A stretch of DNA of 37,763 nt, taken from NCBI GenBank assembly GCA_016199265.1, contig JACQGX010000389.1, positions 1 through 37,763 on the forward strand, given 5' to 3'. Each line of letters begins with the position of its first letter. The first letter of the stretch is position 1. Shown here piece after piece: positions 23,655 through 31,113 of the stretch. Below the pieces are notes generated by a model. That model was not told the DNA's origin, searched no databases, and worked only from the letters and a program-made list of their open reading frames with translations. The translations under genes were made by a program, and so were the position numbers. The DNA is from Chloroflexota bacterium (GTDB taxonomy: Bacteria > Chloroflexota > UBA11872 > UBA12225).

Positions 23655-24046
23655 ATCCGGCAGCGCAAGTGCCGTTGCCGGTTGTGCCGCGGCGTGGAGA
23701 GGTGTACTGGCTCGACTTCAGCCCCGCCACCGGCGCCAAGATGCGTGAACTGCATCCTGCCCTCGTGATCCAAAACGACGTAGGCAATCGTGCCAGCGCC
23801 CTGACCATTGTGGCGGCCATCACCAGCAATCTTCGCGTGGCGGACCTCCCTGTTGGCGTACGAGTTGAGCCGGCCGAAAGCGGACTGCCTCAGCCGTCGG
23901 CGGTGCACTTGGGCCACGTCTACACGGTAGATAAGCGCCGCCTCCAACGTCGCGCCGGGGAGCTGCCGCCGGACACGATGGCGCGAATCGACGACGCGAT
24001 CCGGACGAGCGTCGGTCTTCAGCCGTTTCGGCTGGCACACACCTGA
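23651..24046 (+). CDS. MazF/PemK-type mRNA interferase toxin
   Basis: The 131-residue protein has the CcdB/MazF fold: RRGEVYWLDFSPATGAKM, RELHPALVIQND, a SALTIVAAITSN strand, LPQPSAVHLGHVYTVDKRRL, and a C-terminal DDAIRTSVGL helix. The early RRGEVYW and HPALVIQ motifs carry the usual RNA-binding and catalytic residues. The ATGA overlap with the antitoxin marks a complete type II module. The 90 bases to the convergent gene at 24136 hold nothing recognisable. Confidence 0.92.
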   Translation: MNPAAQVPLPVVPRRGEVYWLDFSPATGAKMRELHPALVIQNDVGNRASALTIVAAITSNLRVADLPVGVRVEPAESGLPQPSAVHLGHVYTVDKRRLQRRAGELPPDTMARIDDAIRTSVGLQPFRLAHT

Positions 24047-24135
24047 GCTGGTGGGTTGCCGTGGCCGGACCCTGAACTCTGACGATGGTGCCGCGTGATC
24101 GATGTCCGCCGTCCAGAGCGAGTGGTCGATGTCTC

Positions 24136-25575
24136 CTATAGGATCGGCAGGTCCGGTGGATAGTAGCCCGGCATGTCTGGAACCGGTTCGCGCACGTCGC
24201 GTTGGGGCCGAGGGCTGGTGGTTGCCTCCCAGGGCTGGCCGCAGCGGGCGCTAATGACGGCCCACTCGCCGGGCGTGAGGTTGCCGTGGTGGTGGTACAG
24301 GAAGCGCCGCAGCCCGGCGCGTGACGCTGCCTCCAGCGTGCGGTCGAGGTCGTGGGGGGTGAACGGCTCGCCGTCGTGGGGCTTGCGGCCGGCGTCGACC
24401 CACGGGCAGACGCGCTCGGGGTCGCGCATCGCGGCGATAGCGCGCTCGGTCTCGCGCACGACGACGGTGTCGAAGAACTCCTGCGGAAAGCCGCGGTCGA
24501 AGTCGCGCAGGCCGGTGATCCCCGGCAGCTCGATGCCGAAGAGCGCCTCGACGACGCGCAGCGCGCCCCATTCGCTCAGGTCGGCGTTCCACTCGGTCAG
24601 CGCCTGGACGTACCGGGCGGCGGTGCCGTACATGCCGTCGAAGCCGCGGTGCCAGAAGTAGTGCTTACAGAGCATGACGTCGAGCGCGTCCGTCAGGCTG
24701 CCGTAGTCGTAGCCGCAGAGCGACGACCACGCCGCCGAGCGCGGTCCGGCCGCGAGCCGGATGGGGCGCCGGGCATGCGTCTGCACCAGCTCGCGCAGGC
24801 GCCCGTAGGTCTCGGTCACCGTGTCCAGGCGGAACGCGAGCCACTCGGCGAGCGCCGGATCGTTGCCCAGCAGGCCGAACGCGCCCAGGAAGCCACCCTT
24901 GCCGCTGCCCCACAGCCGGACGTCGCGGTCGCTCAAGCCGTGCAGCCGGGCGTAGAGCCGGTCCTTGGCTCCTATGAGCCGCTCATAGTTGTACCCCAGG
25001 CGCGTTGCGGCCTCGGCAGCCGCCGGGGGAAGGTCGTCGAAAATGTACGAGCGGCGATTCTGGTGGAAGGGCGCGATCTCGTAGCCCCACTCGGGGCCGT
25101 CGAGCACCGCGCCGTCGGCCATGGGGTACTGCTCGAGGCAGTCGACCAGCCGCGCGGCGGCGGCGACACGCGTGCGGTCGTCGACGAGCATCGGCCCGCC
25201 GCCGGGACCGGCGCCGTAGTGCGGACAGAACAGCCAGACGCTCCAGCCGCGATCCTTGGCCGCCTGGAGCGTGCGCGAAAGCAAGGCGCGCTTCGCGTCG
25301 ACGCCGGCCGGCACACCGGTGGTTGGTGAGGCGGCGGGTGGCTTCCACCAGAGCGAGCCGGTGTTCGCGCTCGGTGGCGGCTCGGTCCCGAAGCGGCGGT
25401 AGACCTCCGGTTTGGGATCGAACGTAAACGACTTGTCCTCGAAAGTCATCGGCCCGATCACCAGGCCGTCGACGCCGCCGGCCTCCCAGGCGTCGAACCA
25501 GCGTTCGTGATTGGCCATTACCGGATCGAGGTGGCGCATCACGTCCATCCACAGACGCAGCCGCTGTTCGGTCAT
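24136..25575 (-). CDS. Protein of unknown family A, possible TIM-barrel carbohydrate enzyme (paralogue of 35943-37316)
   Basis: The ATG at 25575 follows AAGGAGG at eight bases, so it is preferred to the ORF start at 25623. I do not recognise the 479-residue family. There is no leader. Its strand/helix pattern looks like a TIM barrel: ERWFDAWEAGGVDGLVIGP, DRGWSVWLFCPHYG, GAVLDGPEWGYEIAPFHQN, LDVMLCKHYFWHRGFDGMYGT, and RVCPWVDAGRKPHDGEPFTP before LRRFLYHHHGNL. The paralogue at 35943 shares these blocks, including KHYFWHRGFDGMYGT exactly. The DG...E..YE segment places carboxylates at a strand end, as in glycoside hydrolases. It is divergent from the second gntR gene, which probably controls it. 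Confidence 0.7.
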   Translation of the reverse strand: MTEQRLRLWMDVMRHLDPVMANHERWFDAWEAGGVDGLVIGPMTFEDKSFTFDPKPEVYRRFGTEPPPSANTGSLWWKPPAASPTTGVPAGVDAKRALLSRTLQAAKDRGWSVWLFCPHYGAGPGGGPMLVDDRTRVAAAARLVDCLEQYPMADGAVLDGPEWGYEIAPFHQNRRSYIFDDLPPAAAEAATRLGYNYERLIGAKDRLYARLHGLSDRDVRLWGSGKGGFLGAFGLLGNDPALAEWLAFRLDTVTETYGRLRELVQTHARRPIRLAAGPRSAAWSSLCGYDYGSLTDALDVMLCKHYFWHRGFDGMYGTAARYVQALTEWNADLSEWGALRVVEALFGIELPGITGLRDFDRGFPQEFFDTVVVRETERAIAAMRDPERVCPWVDAGRKPHDGEPFTPHDLDRTLEAASRAGLRRFLYHHHGNLTPGEWAVISARCGQPWEATTSPRPQRDVREPVPDMPGYYPPDLPIL

Positions 25576-25670
25576 CGTCTCTACCTCCTTACCGATGATG
25601 AGGAAGTTGGGGCACTCTGACATTTCCTTCGTTCGCTCCGGCAGCCCTTGACCCCAAGCTCAATGCGTGC

Positions 25671-25684
25671 TAGCATGCATGCTA
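25671..25684. promoter_or_regulatory. Perfect 14-bp palindrome in divergent promoter region
   Basis: TAGCATGCATGCTA is fully self-complementary and lies between the family A gene and the second gntR gene, a position expected for that regulator's operator. Further right, about 25787-25812, short GCTGACG units repeat three times. Otherwise the 25576-25834 stretch holds only a possible TACAAT box near 25730. Confidence 0.45.
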
Positions 25685-25834
25685 CAACACAAGCAGCGGT
25701 GCACGCTATATTGGCGACAACTTTGCATACAATCGTGCGCGCAGATGGCGTACGGCCGCCCTCTATACCACCCCGTGTGAGCACATGACTGCTGACGGCT
25801 GACGGCTGACTGAGTGATTGACGGGACAAACGGT

Positions 25835-26560
25835 ATGCGCACACCTGACACGAACGAGCTCGATACGACCACGCGTCGAGAGCCAAGAGAGCCCGACCTG
25901 GCGACACGCGCCTACGACGGCATTCGGGAAGCGATTCTCACTATGTCGTTTCAGCCGGGCCAGCAGTTGCAGGAGGTGGCGCTGGCGCACTGGCTGGGCA
26001 CGAGTCGGACGCCCGTCCGCGAGGCAATTCGGCGGCTGCAGAGCGAGGGGTTGGTCGAGAGCTCGTCGTCGCGCGGCGTCGTCGTTGCGCAGGTCTCAAT
26101 CGACGACGTCGAGAACGCTTATCTCGTGATCGAAGTGCTCGAAGGCCTCGCCGGCCGGCTCGCTGCCGAGCGCCTGACCGACGAGGGCGCCATCGGCTTG
26201 CGGCGCGTGCTCGACGAGCTACAGCACGCCGCCGCGGCCGCAGATCTCGAGCGCTGGACGCAGCTCGACGCCGAGCTGCACGACACCATCCGTGCCATCG
26301 CCGCCAACCCCAAACTCAACCAGGTAGCGAATCTCGTGTATCCCGTGATCGAGCGGGTGCGGAGCATCTACTTGCGCGAGGGGCACGAGCCCGATCAGGT
26401 GGCGATCGCGACGGCCGACCACTGCGTGATCGGCGAAGCGATTCTTGCTCGCGACGCCACCCGTGCCGAGGCACTTTCGCGGCAGCTCTTCGCCAAGGCT
26501 GGAGCCGATAACGTTCGGCTGCTCAAGCGCTGGGTGTCGCCGCTGCGGCGGAGTTTTTGA
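25835..26560 (+). CDS. GntR-family regulator, FCD subfamily
   Basis: I choose the ATG at 25835; a GTG at 25814 is possible. No strong ribosome site is visible. The 241-residue protein has the winged helix (YDGIREAILTMSFQPGQQLQ, then LAHWLGTSRTPVREAIRRLQSEGLVE) and an FCD domain with LDAELHDTIRAIAANPKL and ATADHCVIGEAIL. The last usual metal-ligand His is not obvious; that helix reads LSRQLFAKAG. Such regulators control sugar-acid and amino-acid use. It sits between family A and a downstream dehydrogenase-aminotransferase-hydrolase set, and probably governs both directions. Confidence 0.88.
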   Translation: MRTPDTNELDTTTRREPREPDLATRAYDGIREAILTMSFQPGQQLQEVALAHWLGTSRTPVREAIRRLQSEGLVESSSSRGVVVAQVSIDDVENAYLVIEVLEGLAGRLAAERLTDEGAIGLRRVLDELQHAAAAADLERWTQLDAELHDTIRAIAANPKLNQVANLVYPVIERVRSIYLREGHEPDQVAIATADHCVIGEAILARDATRAEALSRQLFAKAGADNVRLLKRWVSPLRRSF

Positions 26561-26618
26561 GACAGGCAAGCGGAAAGGGAGTGGCGGAGAGCAAGACAAG
26601 GAGAGGAACGGAGAGTCT

Positions 26619-27713
26619 ATGGGGTCTTTGGGGCAACTGAGCCGTCCGGTGCGTATCGGGTTCATTGGGTGTGGGAGCCACGCCAGCAACAGCATCTACC
26701 CGACGTTTCGGCTCGGCGTGACCGGGTCGCCGCGGCTCGCGGAACCGATCGGCGAGCTCGTCGCCTGCTGTGACCTGGACGAAGGCAAGGCGCGACGCAA
26801 CGCCCGCGCCTTCGGCTTCGAGTGCTGGTACACCGATCACCGGGAAATGCTCGAGCGCGAAGACCTCGACTGCGTCTTTGTGGTCATGCATCCGCGACTC
26901 CAGGCGCCGCTGGCGATCGAGTGCCTCGCAGCGGGCAAGCCGGTCTTCGTGGAAAAGCCCGCCACGGCTACCCTCGTAGCGGCGTACGCCGTGAAGGAGG
27001 CCTGCGAACGTTCCGGGCAGCCGCTGATGATTGGCTTCATGAAGCGCTTTTCTGATCCCTACCGGCGGGCGCGCGAGCTGATGCAGCGACCCGAGTTCGG
27101 CCCCGCCACCTCGTTTGAAGCGCGCTACAACTACGGCCGGTACGCGCCCTTCAGCAGTTACGACTTCATCAACGGCTTCTCCTGCCACGTGCTCGACCTG
27201 ACGCGGTTCTTCATGGGCGACGTGGCGAGTGTTTACGCCTCCTACGTTTCGCGCACCGGCGGCAGTACCGGCCGGCCGCAGACCTACGCCGAGGTGCTCC
27301 AGACGCGCGATCCGTCGGCGTCGCAGCAGGAGGCCTGGTTGCTCAATCTGCAGTTCGAGAGCGGTGCCATCGGCTTCGTCCAGACCAATTGCCTCGAACG
27401 CGTGCAGGAGCGGGTGACGATCACCGGCGTTGGTAGCTGGATCGTCGTCGACGACTGGCGGCGGGTAACCGCCTACATCGGTAATCCCGAGCTGCCGTAC
27501 TACTACGAGCCGAACGACCAGATGCCGTCGGCGCAGTTCGACTTCCGTACGCTCCACGGCTACACCGGCGAGGTGCGCCACTTCGTCGAATGCGTGCGTG
27601 ACGGCCGTGTCCCGACGCCGAACATCGACGACGGGATCGCCCACCTGAAAATCGAGCTGGCGGCGAAGCGCTCGGCCCTGGAAGGGCGTCCGGTGGCGGT
27701 GTCGGAGATTTGA
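26619..27713 (+). CDS. Gfo/Idh/MocA-family oxidoreductase
   Basis: The ATG at 26619 is chosen because the family starts with VRIGFIGCGSHASNSIYP; the ORF track start lies inside gntR. The 364-residue protein has the Rossmann GCGSHA motif, PVFVEKPATATL (EKP catalytic motif) and MIGFMKRFSDPYRRA, and a C-terminal domain with VRHFVECVRDGRVPTPNIDDGIAHLKIE. These enzymes oxidise sugar or inositol hydroxyls with NAD(P). It is clearly paralogous to 29757-30839: both share GFMKRFS/GYMKRFS, NYGRY/TYGRY and NGF..H.LDL.RFFMG. It follows gntR by 58 bases, probably in one operon. Confidence 0.9.
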   Translation: MGSLGQLSRPVRIGFIGCGSHASNSIYPTFRLGVTGSPRLAEPIGELVACCDLDEGKARRNARAFGFECWYTDHREMLEREDLDCVFVVMHPRLQAPLAIECLAAGKPVFVEKPATATLVAAYAVKEACERSGQPLMIGFMKRFSDPYRRARELMQRPEFGPATSFEARYNYGRYAPFSSYDFINGFSCHVLDLTRFFMGDVASVYASYVSRTGGSTGRPQTYAEVLQTRDPSASQQEAWLLNLQFESGAIGFVQTNCLERVQERVTITGVGSWIVVDDWRRVTAYIGNPELPYYYEPNDQMPSAQFDFRTLHGYTGEVRHFVECVRDGRVPTPNIDDGIAHLKIELAAKRSALEGRPVAVSEI

Positions 27714-27714
27714 C

Positions 27715-27735
27715 GGAACCGCCGATGAACGCCGA
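27715..27735. repeat. Dispersed 21-bp repeat, copy 2
   Basis: Identical to 3033-3053. It continues with one more GAACGCCGA unit. Confidence 0.6.
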
Positions 27736-27785
27736 CGAACGCCGATAGGCTCAACGGGATTGGCGCTGTCCGGCGCTAAGATGCG

Positions 27786-28394
27786 GTGGCAAAGGCGGTA
27801 GATGCGGTAGATACGGAAGGCGGTAGATACGGATGGAAAGAGTGCGAGGATACCCACGACTCGTACTGGACCGATCCGGCGACAACGCCGGGCGGCGGCT
27901 GGTTCACCCACGGCGACCACGCCGTCGACCTGACGCGCTGGCTGTTCGGCGTCGAGTTCATCGAAGTGCTGGCCGACATGCGGAAGCTGCGTTATCCGCA
28001 CTACGACGTCGAGGACTACGGCGTCGCGCACTTCGTGCTCGGTAATGGCGGTACGGCGCTCATTCACTCCGATGCGATTGCGCCGGCGGCGCGCATCGAC
28101 GTCGAGGTGATCTGTCAGAAGGGCGGCATGTCGTACAAGCGTATCCCGGAGCCGCGGCTGAAAGTATGGGGCGCGCCGTCGCTCGGGGCCAACGTCGTCG
28201 AGTATGCCGTTCCCGAAAACTGGGTCGACGCACTCCGCGAGATGACGCGGGGCTTCGTGCGTGCAGTCGAGACCGGTACGGCTCCGCCCATCACCGGCGA
28301 GGACAGCATGCGTGTCATCGAGGTTTCTGAAGCCGCCTACCGCTCCTCGCACGAGGAGCGCCGCGTGCCTATCACGCAGGCATCGGCAGAGTGA
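27786..28394 (+). pseudogene. Gfo/Idh/MocA oxidoreductase, C-terminal fragment
   Basis: The frame has no Rossmann domain. Family-like sequence begins only at DTHDSYWTDPATTPGGGWF and continues with THGDHAVDLTRWLFGVEFIE, FVLGNGGTALIHSDAI, and WVDALREMTRGFVRAVETGTAPPITGEDSMRVIEVSEAAYRS, the usual C-terminal end of these dehydrogenases. About 150 N-terminal residues are missing. Short CGGTAGAT-type repeats (27794-27833) sit exactly where the missing part would begin, suggesting deletion or insertion there. Without a nucleotide-binding half it cannot be an active dehydrogenase, though it might fold. A separate N-terminal fragment lies at 30880-31113. Confidence 0.7.
27794..27833. repeat. Short tandem CGGTAGAT/ACGGA repeats
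   Basis: GGCGGTAGAT, GCGGTAGATACGGA and GGCGGTAGATACGGA occur in a row within 40 bases, at the 5' edge of the dehydrogenase fragment. Confidence 0.7.
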
Positions 28395-28466
28395 GCAGTG
28401 GCAGTGTAGATGCGACGTAGGCATCGCCCGCGACAGGCAGTAATCAGGGTTAGAGGAGGCACTGAC

Positions 28467-28595
28467 GTGGAGAACGCTGATACACGAGTAAGCCGGAGAT
28501 GGAATCTGCGGAGGTTGTCTGGGCTGGCAAGCGCGACGGCGGGTGGGGCCGCGCCGGCGCCGATCTTGGACAAGCGCACAAAGGAGGTGATGTGA
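28467..28595 (+). pseudogene. Tat-type leader-like remnant overlapping the aminotransferase start
   Basis: A GTG start follows AGAGGAGG at seven bases. The 42-residue product reads VENADTRVSRRWNLRRLSGL and continues with a short Ala/Gly-rich stretch (ASATAGGAAPAP). It resembles the twin-arginine leader region of the four binding lipoproteins in this window, but has no cysteine and no mature domain. Its last codons overlap the aminotransferase start and its Shine-Dalgarno, so it may serve as a coupling leader peptide. The best reading is a binding-protein gene that lost its body by deletion. Confidence 0.45.
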
Positions 28596-29713
28596 GAAAC
28601 GCACTGGTACCGCGCTCCGACTTTCTCGGACTCGACGGCGTTACTCATCTCTACACCGCGGCCGAGTGCCCGATGCTCGCGGTCGCCGCGGAAGCGATGC
28701 AGGAGTACGCGCAGCAGAAGTCGCGCGCCGAGGCCGGTCGTGCCAACCACGCGGCCGTTGCCGGCGCATGCAAGGAAGCGCTGGCACGCCTGCTCGACGT
28801 GTCGCCGGAGGATATCGCCCTCGTCGGCTCGGCATCCGATGCCATCAACCAGGTGTGCGGCGCGATCGACTTTCGGCCCGGGGACAACGTCGTGATCAAC
28901 GACCTGGAGTTCCCTTCGGTAGCGCTGCCTTGGCTGCGGCTCAAGGCTAGGGGTGTCGAAGTACGGGTCGTACATCACCGAGACTGGGACATTCCTACCG
29001 AGGCGCTGCTGGATGCCGTGGACGGCCGCACGCGCCTGGTCGGTCTGAGCCACGTCAGCTACGTCAACGGCCTGCGCCACGACGTCGAGACGATTGCCGC
29101 CGGGTTGCGCCGGACTGGCGCGTTGCTCCTGCTCGACGCGACACAGTCGATGGGCGTCCTGCCGGTGCCGGCGAAGGCGGCCGACTTCGTCGTCAGCAGC
29201 ACGTACAAGTGGCTGCTCGGTACCCATGGATTGGGCGTGCTGTACTGGAACCGTGCGCGCATCTCCGACCTCGAGCCGGCGGCTATCGGCTGGTACTCGG
29301 TCGAGAACCTCTTTGCCGCCGACCGGTACGAGCGCTACACGCTCAAGCCCGACGCCGGCCGCTTCGAGACCGGCTACGTCGATTTCCCGGCGATCTACGC
29401 GCTGAACGCGTCGGTGCCCTACCTGCTCGACGCCGGCGTCGGGCGAATCGCGGCACACGCGCACGCGCTTGGCGATCTGCTGATCGACGGCCTGCGGCGC
29501 CTGGGACTCGAGGTGACGACACCGGTGGCACGCGAGCGGCGCGGCGCAAGCGTCACGTTCCTCCACGAGCGGGCCGCCGAGATCGGCCCGGCGCTGGCCC
29601 AGCGCGGCGTGCACGTCTGGGCCGGCGACGGCCGCGTCCGCGCCTCCACTCACCTGTTCAACGGCGAGGCCGACGTCGAGTGCTACCTGGAAGCGCTCGC
29701 GGAGGTGCTGTGA
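28592..29713 (+). CDS. Class V aminotransferase (PLP-dependent)
   Basis: A GTG at 28592 follows AAGGAGG at four bases; the ORF start at 28499 is ignored. The 373-residue protein fits the fold type I class V family: THLYTAAECPMLAVAAEAM, GSASDAINQVCGAIDFRPGD, LVGLSHVSYVNGLRHDV, LLLLDATQSMGVLPV (PLP-contacting Asp and Gln), and the PLP lysine in SSTYKWLLGTHGLGVLYW. Close families include cysteine desulfurase-like, serine-pyruvate and isopenicillin epimerase-like enzymes. I cannot fix the substrate. In context it may move an amino group to or from a keto-sugar or sugar-derived acid. The next gene follows after 43 bases. Confidence 0.88.
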   Translation: MRNALVPRSDFLGLDGVTHLYTAAECPMLAVAAEAMQEYAQQKSRAEAGRANHAAVAGACKEALARLLDVSPEDIALVGSASDAINQVCGAIDFRPGDNVVINDLEFPSVALPWLRLKARGVEVRVVHHRDWDIPTEALLDAVDGRTRLVGLSHVSYVNGLRHDVETIAAGLRRTGALLLLDATQSMGVLPVPAKAADFVVSSTYKWLLGTHGLGVLYWNRARISDLEPAAIGWYSVENLFAADRYERYTLKPDAGRFETGYVDFPAIYALNASVPYLLDAGVGRIAAHAHALGDLLIDGLRRLGLEVTTPVARERRGASVTFLHERAAEIGPALAQRGVHVWAGDGRVRASTHLFNGEADVECYLEALAEVL

Positions 29714-29715
29714 CC

Positions 29716-29761
29716 AGACGAATGACCCTTCGACAAGCTCAAGGCAGGCTAGACGAATGAC
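29716..29761. repeat. 24-bp insert flanked by 11-bp direct repeats
   Basis: AGACGAATGAC occurs at 29716-29726 and 29751-29761, and CTTCGACAAGCTCAAGGCAG lies between them. This core is a dispersed repeat seen in many bacterial genomes (TTCGACAAGCTCA type). The pattern looks like a small insertion with target duplication. The second direct repeat supplies the start codon of the next gene. Confidence 0.6.
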
Positions 29762-30839
29762 GAATGTGGCGCCGGTACGGGTCGGGTTCGTCGGTTGTGG
29801 CGAGCACGCGCGCATGAGTCTCTATCCCAGCCTTCGCTCGGCATTCGGCGGCTCGCCGTCCGGGCTACCGGCGCTCGTCCTGACTCAGCAAGGGCGCGGC
29901 CAGCCGCCGCTCCTCGCCGAGTTGGTTGCCCTCGCCGACCACAAACGCGATCTGGCCGAGCGCGTCGCGGCGTTTCACGGCGTCCGGCGCGTATACACCG
30001 ACCACGTCACAATGCTCGAAGCCGAGCAGCTCGACGCGGTCGTCGTCTGCATGCACCCGCGCCGGCAGGCGCAGGTGGCGATCGATTGTCTCGAGCGCGG
30101 TGTCCACGTTTGGGTCGAGAAACCGCCGGCCGAGACCGTGCATGAGGCGCGCAGGATGGCCGAAGCAGCCGAGCGCACCGGCAAGCACCTCGCCGTCGGC
30201 TACATGAAACGGTTCTCGTATCCATATCAGAGGGCCAAGGCGTTCACCCAGCGTCCCGGCTTCGGGGAACCCTCGGTGTTTGAATCGCGCTTCACCTATG
30301 GCCGGTATCCCGTCGACGTGTACCACTTCCTCAACGGCTTCGCGACGCACCATCTGGACTTGCCGCGCTTCTTCATGGGGGAGATCGAGTCCGTCTCTGC
30401 CGAGCGGGTCGTCCGCGGCATTGGCCTCGAGGGATATGCGCTCAGCTTGCGCTTTGCCAACGGCGGGATCGGCGTCGTCAATGTCAACTGCCTCGAGGGC
30501 GAGCACAACAACTGGAGTGAGCGGGTGGCCGTGACCGGCGTTGGCGGGCGCGTGTTCGTGGAAAACTGGCGCCGCGTCGTCGGCTTCTTACCCGACGACC
30601 CGCAGACATACTACTGGGAACCCGAGGATATCCGCCCGGCCGACGACCAGAACAGCTTAGCGATCCACGGGTGTGTCGGCGAGCTGCGTGACTTCGTCGA
30701 GAGCGTGCGCGAGGGGAGGGCCCCGGCATGCACGATCGACGACGGCATCGCGGCGCTCCGCCTCGAGCGTGCCACCGCGCTCTCAGTCGAGCGCGGCGCC
30801 CGAGTCAGCCTCATAGAAGCGGGTGACGACATTGCCTAG
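29757..30839 (+). CDS. Gfo/Idh/MocA-family oxidoreductase
   Basis: The 360-residue protein starts with VRVGFVGCGEHARMSLYPSL (Rossmann GCGEHA), followed by VVVCMHPRRQAQVAIDCLERG, VWVEKPPAETV (EKP), and LAVGYMKRFSYPYQRA. A C-terminal domain contains FVESVREGRAPACTIDDGIAALRLE. It is a paralogue of 26619-27713, with similar length and motifs throughout. The ribosome site is poor because the start region was rebuilt by the 24-bp repeat insertion. It lies between the aminotransferase and the M20 hydrolase genes and probably acts on the same or a related substrate at another carbon. Confidence 0.9.
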   Translation: MTNVAPVRVGFVGCGEHARMSLYPSLRSAFGGSPSGLPALVLTQQGRGQPPLLAELVALADHKRDLAERVAAFHGVRRVYTDHVTMLEAEQLDAVVVCMHPRRQAQVAIDCLERGVHVWVEKPPAETVHEARRMAEAAERTGKHLAVGYMKRFSYPYQRAKAFTQRPGFGEPSVFESRFTYGRYPVDVYHFLNGFATHHLDLPRFFMGEIESVSAERVVRGIGLEGYALSLRFANGGIGVVNVNCLEGEHNNWSERVAVTGVGGRVFVENWRRVVGFLPDDPQTYYWEPEDIRPADDQNSLAIHGCVGELRDFVESVREGRAPACTIDDGIAALRLERATALSVERGARVSLIEAGDDIA

Positions 30840-30879
30840 TGCGAGTCGCCCGGATGACCGGCAGGGGCAGCATGGGACG

Positions 30880-31113
30880 ATGAAACCAGGTGTGCGGCCG
30901 GTTCGGTTCGCCGTCGTTGGCTTGGGTGCCTTCGGCGAGGCGTATCTTCGCTGTTTGCAGGGGATGCGTGCCGCCGCCGGGGTGGAGATCGCTGCCGTCT
31001 GCTCGCGCGCCGAAGAGCGGGCCCGCTCGCTCGCCGTCGCGCTGGCGCTCGTGCGGTCTGCCGAGGACGACCGCGAAGTGGTCGTAGCGGAGCAAGGAGA
31101 ATGGCGAAAGTAG
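30880..31113 (+). pseudogene. Gfo/Idh/MocA oxidoreductase, N-terminal fragment
   Basis: The frame from ATG 30880 reads RPVRFAVVGLGAFGEAYLRCL and EIAAVCSRAEERARSLA, the first strand-helix-strand of a Rossmann dehydrogenase (GxGxxG). It then loses similarity and stops at 31113. No EKP motif or C-terminal domain follows. Its end overlaps the start of the M20 gene. It may be the missing front of the fragment at 27786-28394, but it lies after it, so a simple insertion cannot explain the order. Confidence 0.65.

Noticed and set aside
24047-24135. Terminator between the convergent MazF and family A genes
   Set aside because: No stem of useful length or T-run could be found by eye.
27794-27833. Possible CRISPR-like short repeats
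   Set aside because: Units are 8-14 bases with no spacers of regular length and no cas genes; this is a simple tandem repeat.
26523-28604. 693-residue minus-strand ORF, the longest in the track
   Set aside because: It is the antisense shadow of two plus-strand dehydrogenase sequences, has no domain pattern and crosses tandem repeats; the GC-rich third codon positions open long antisense frames.
28337-29815. 492-residue minus-strand ORF
   Set aside because: Antisense of the aminotransferase. Its start region even translates the dispersed repeat (LACLELVEG).
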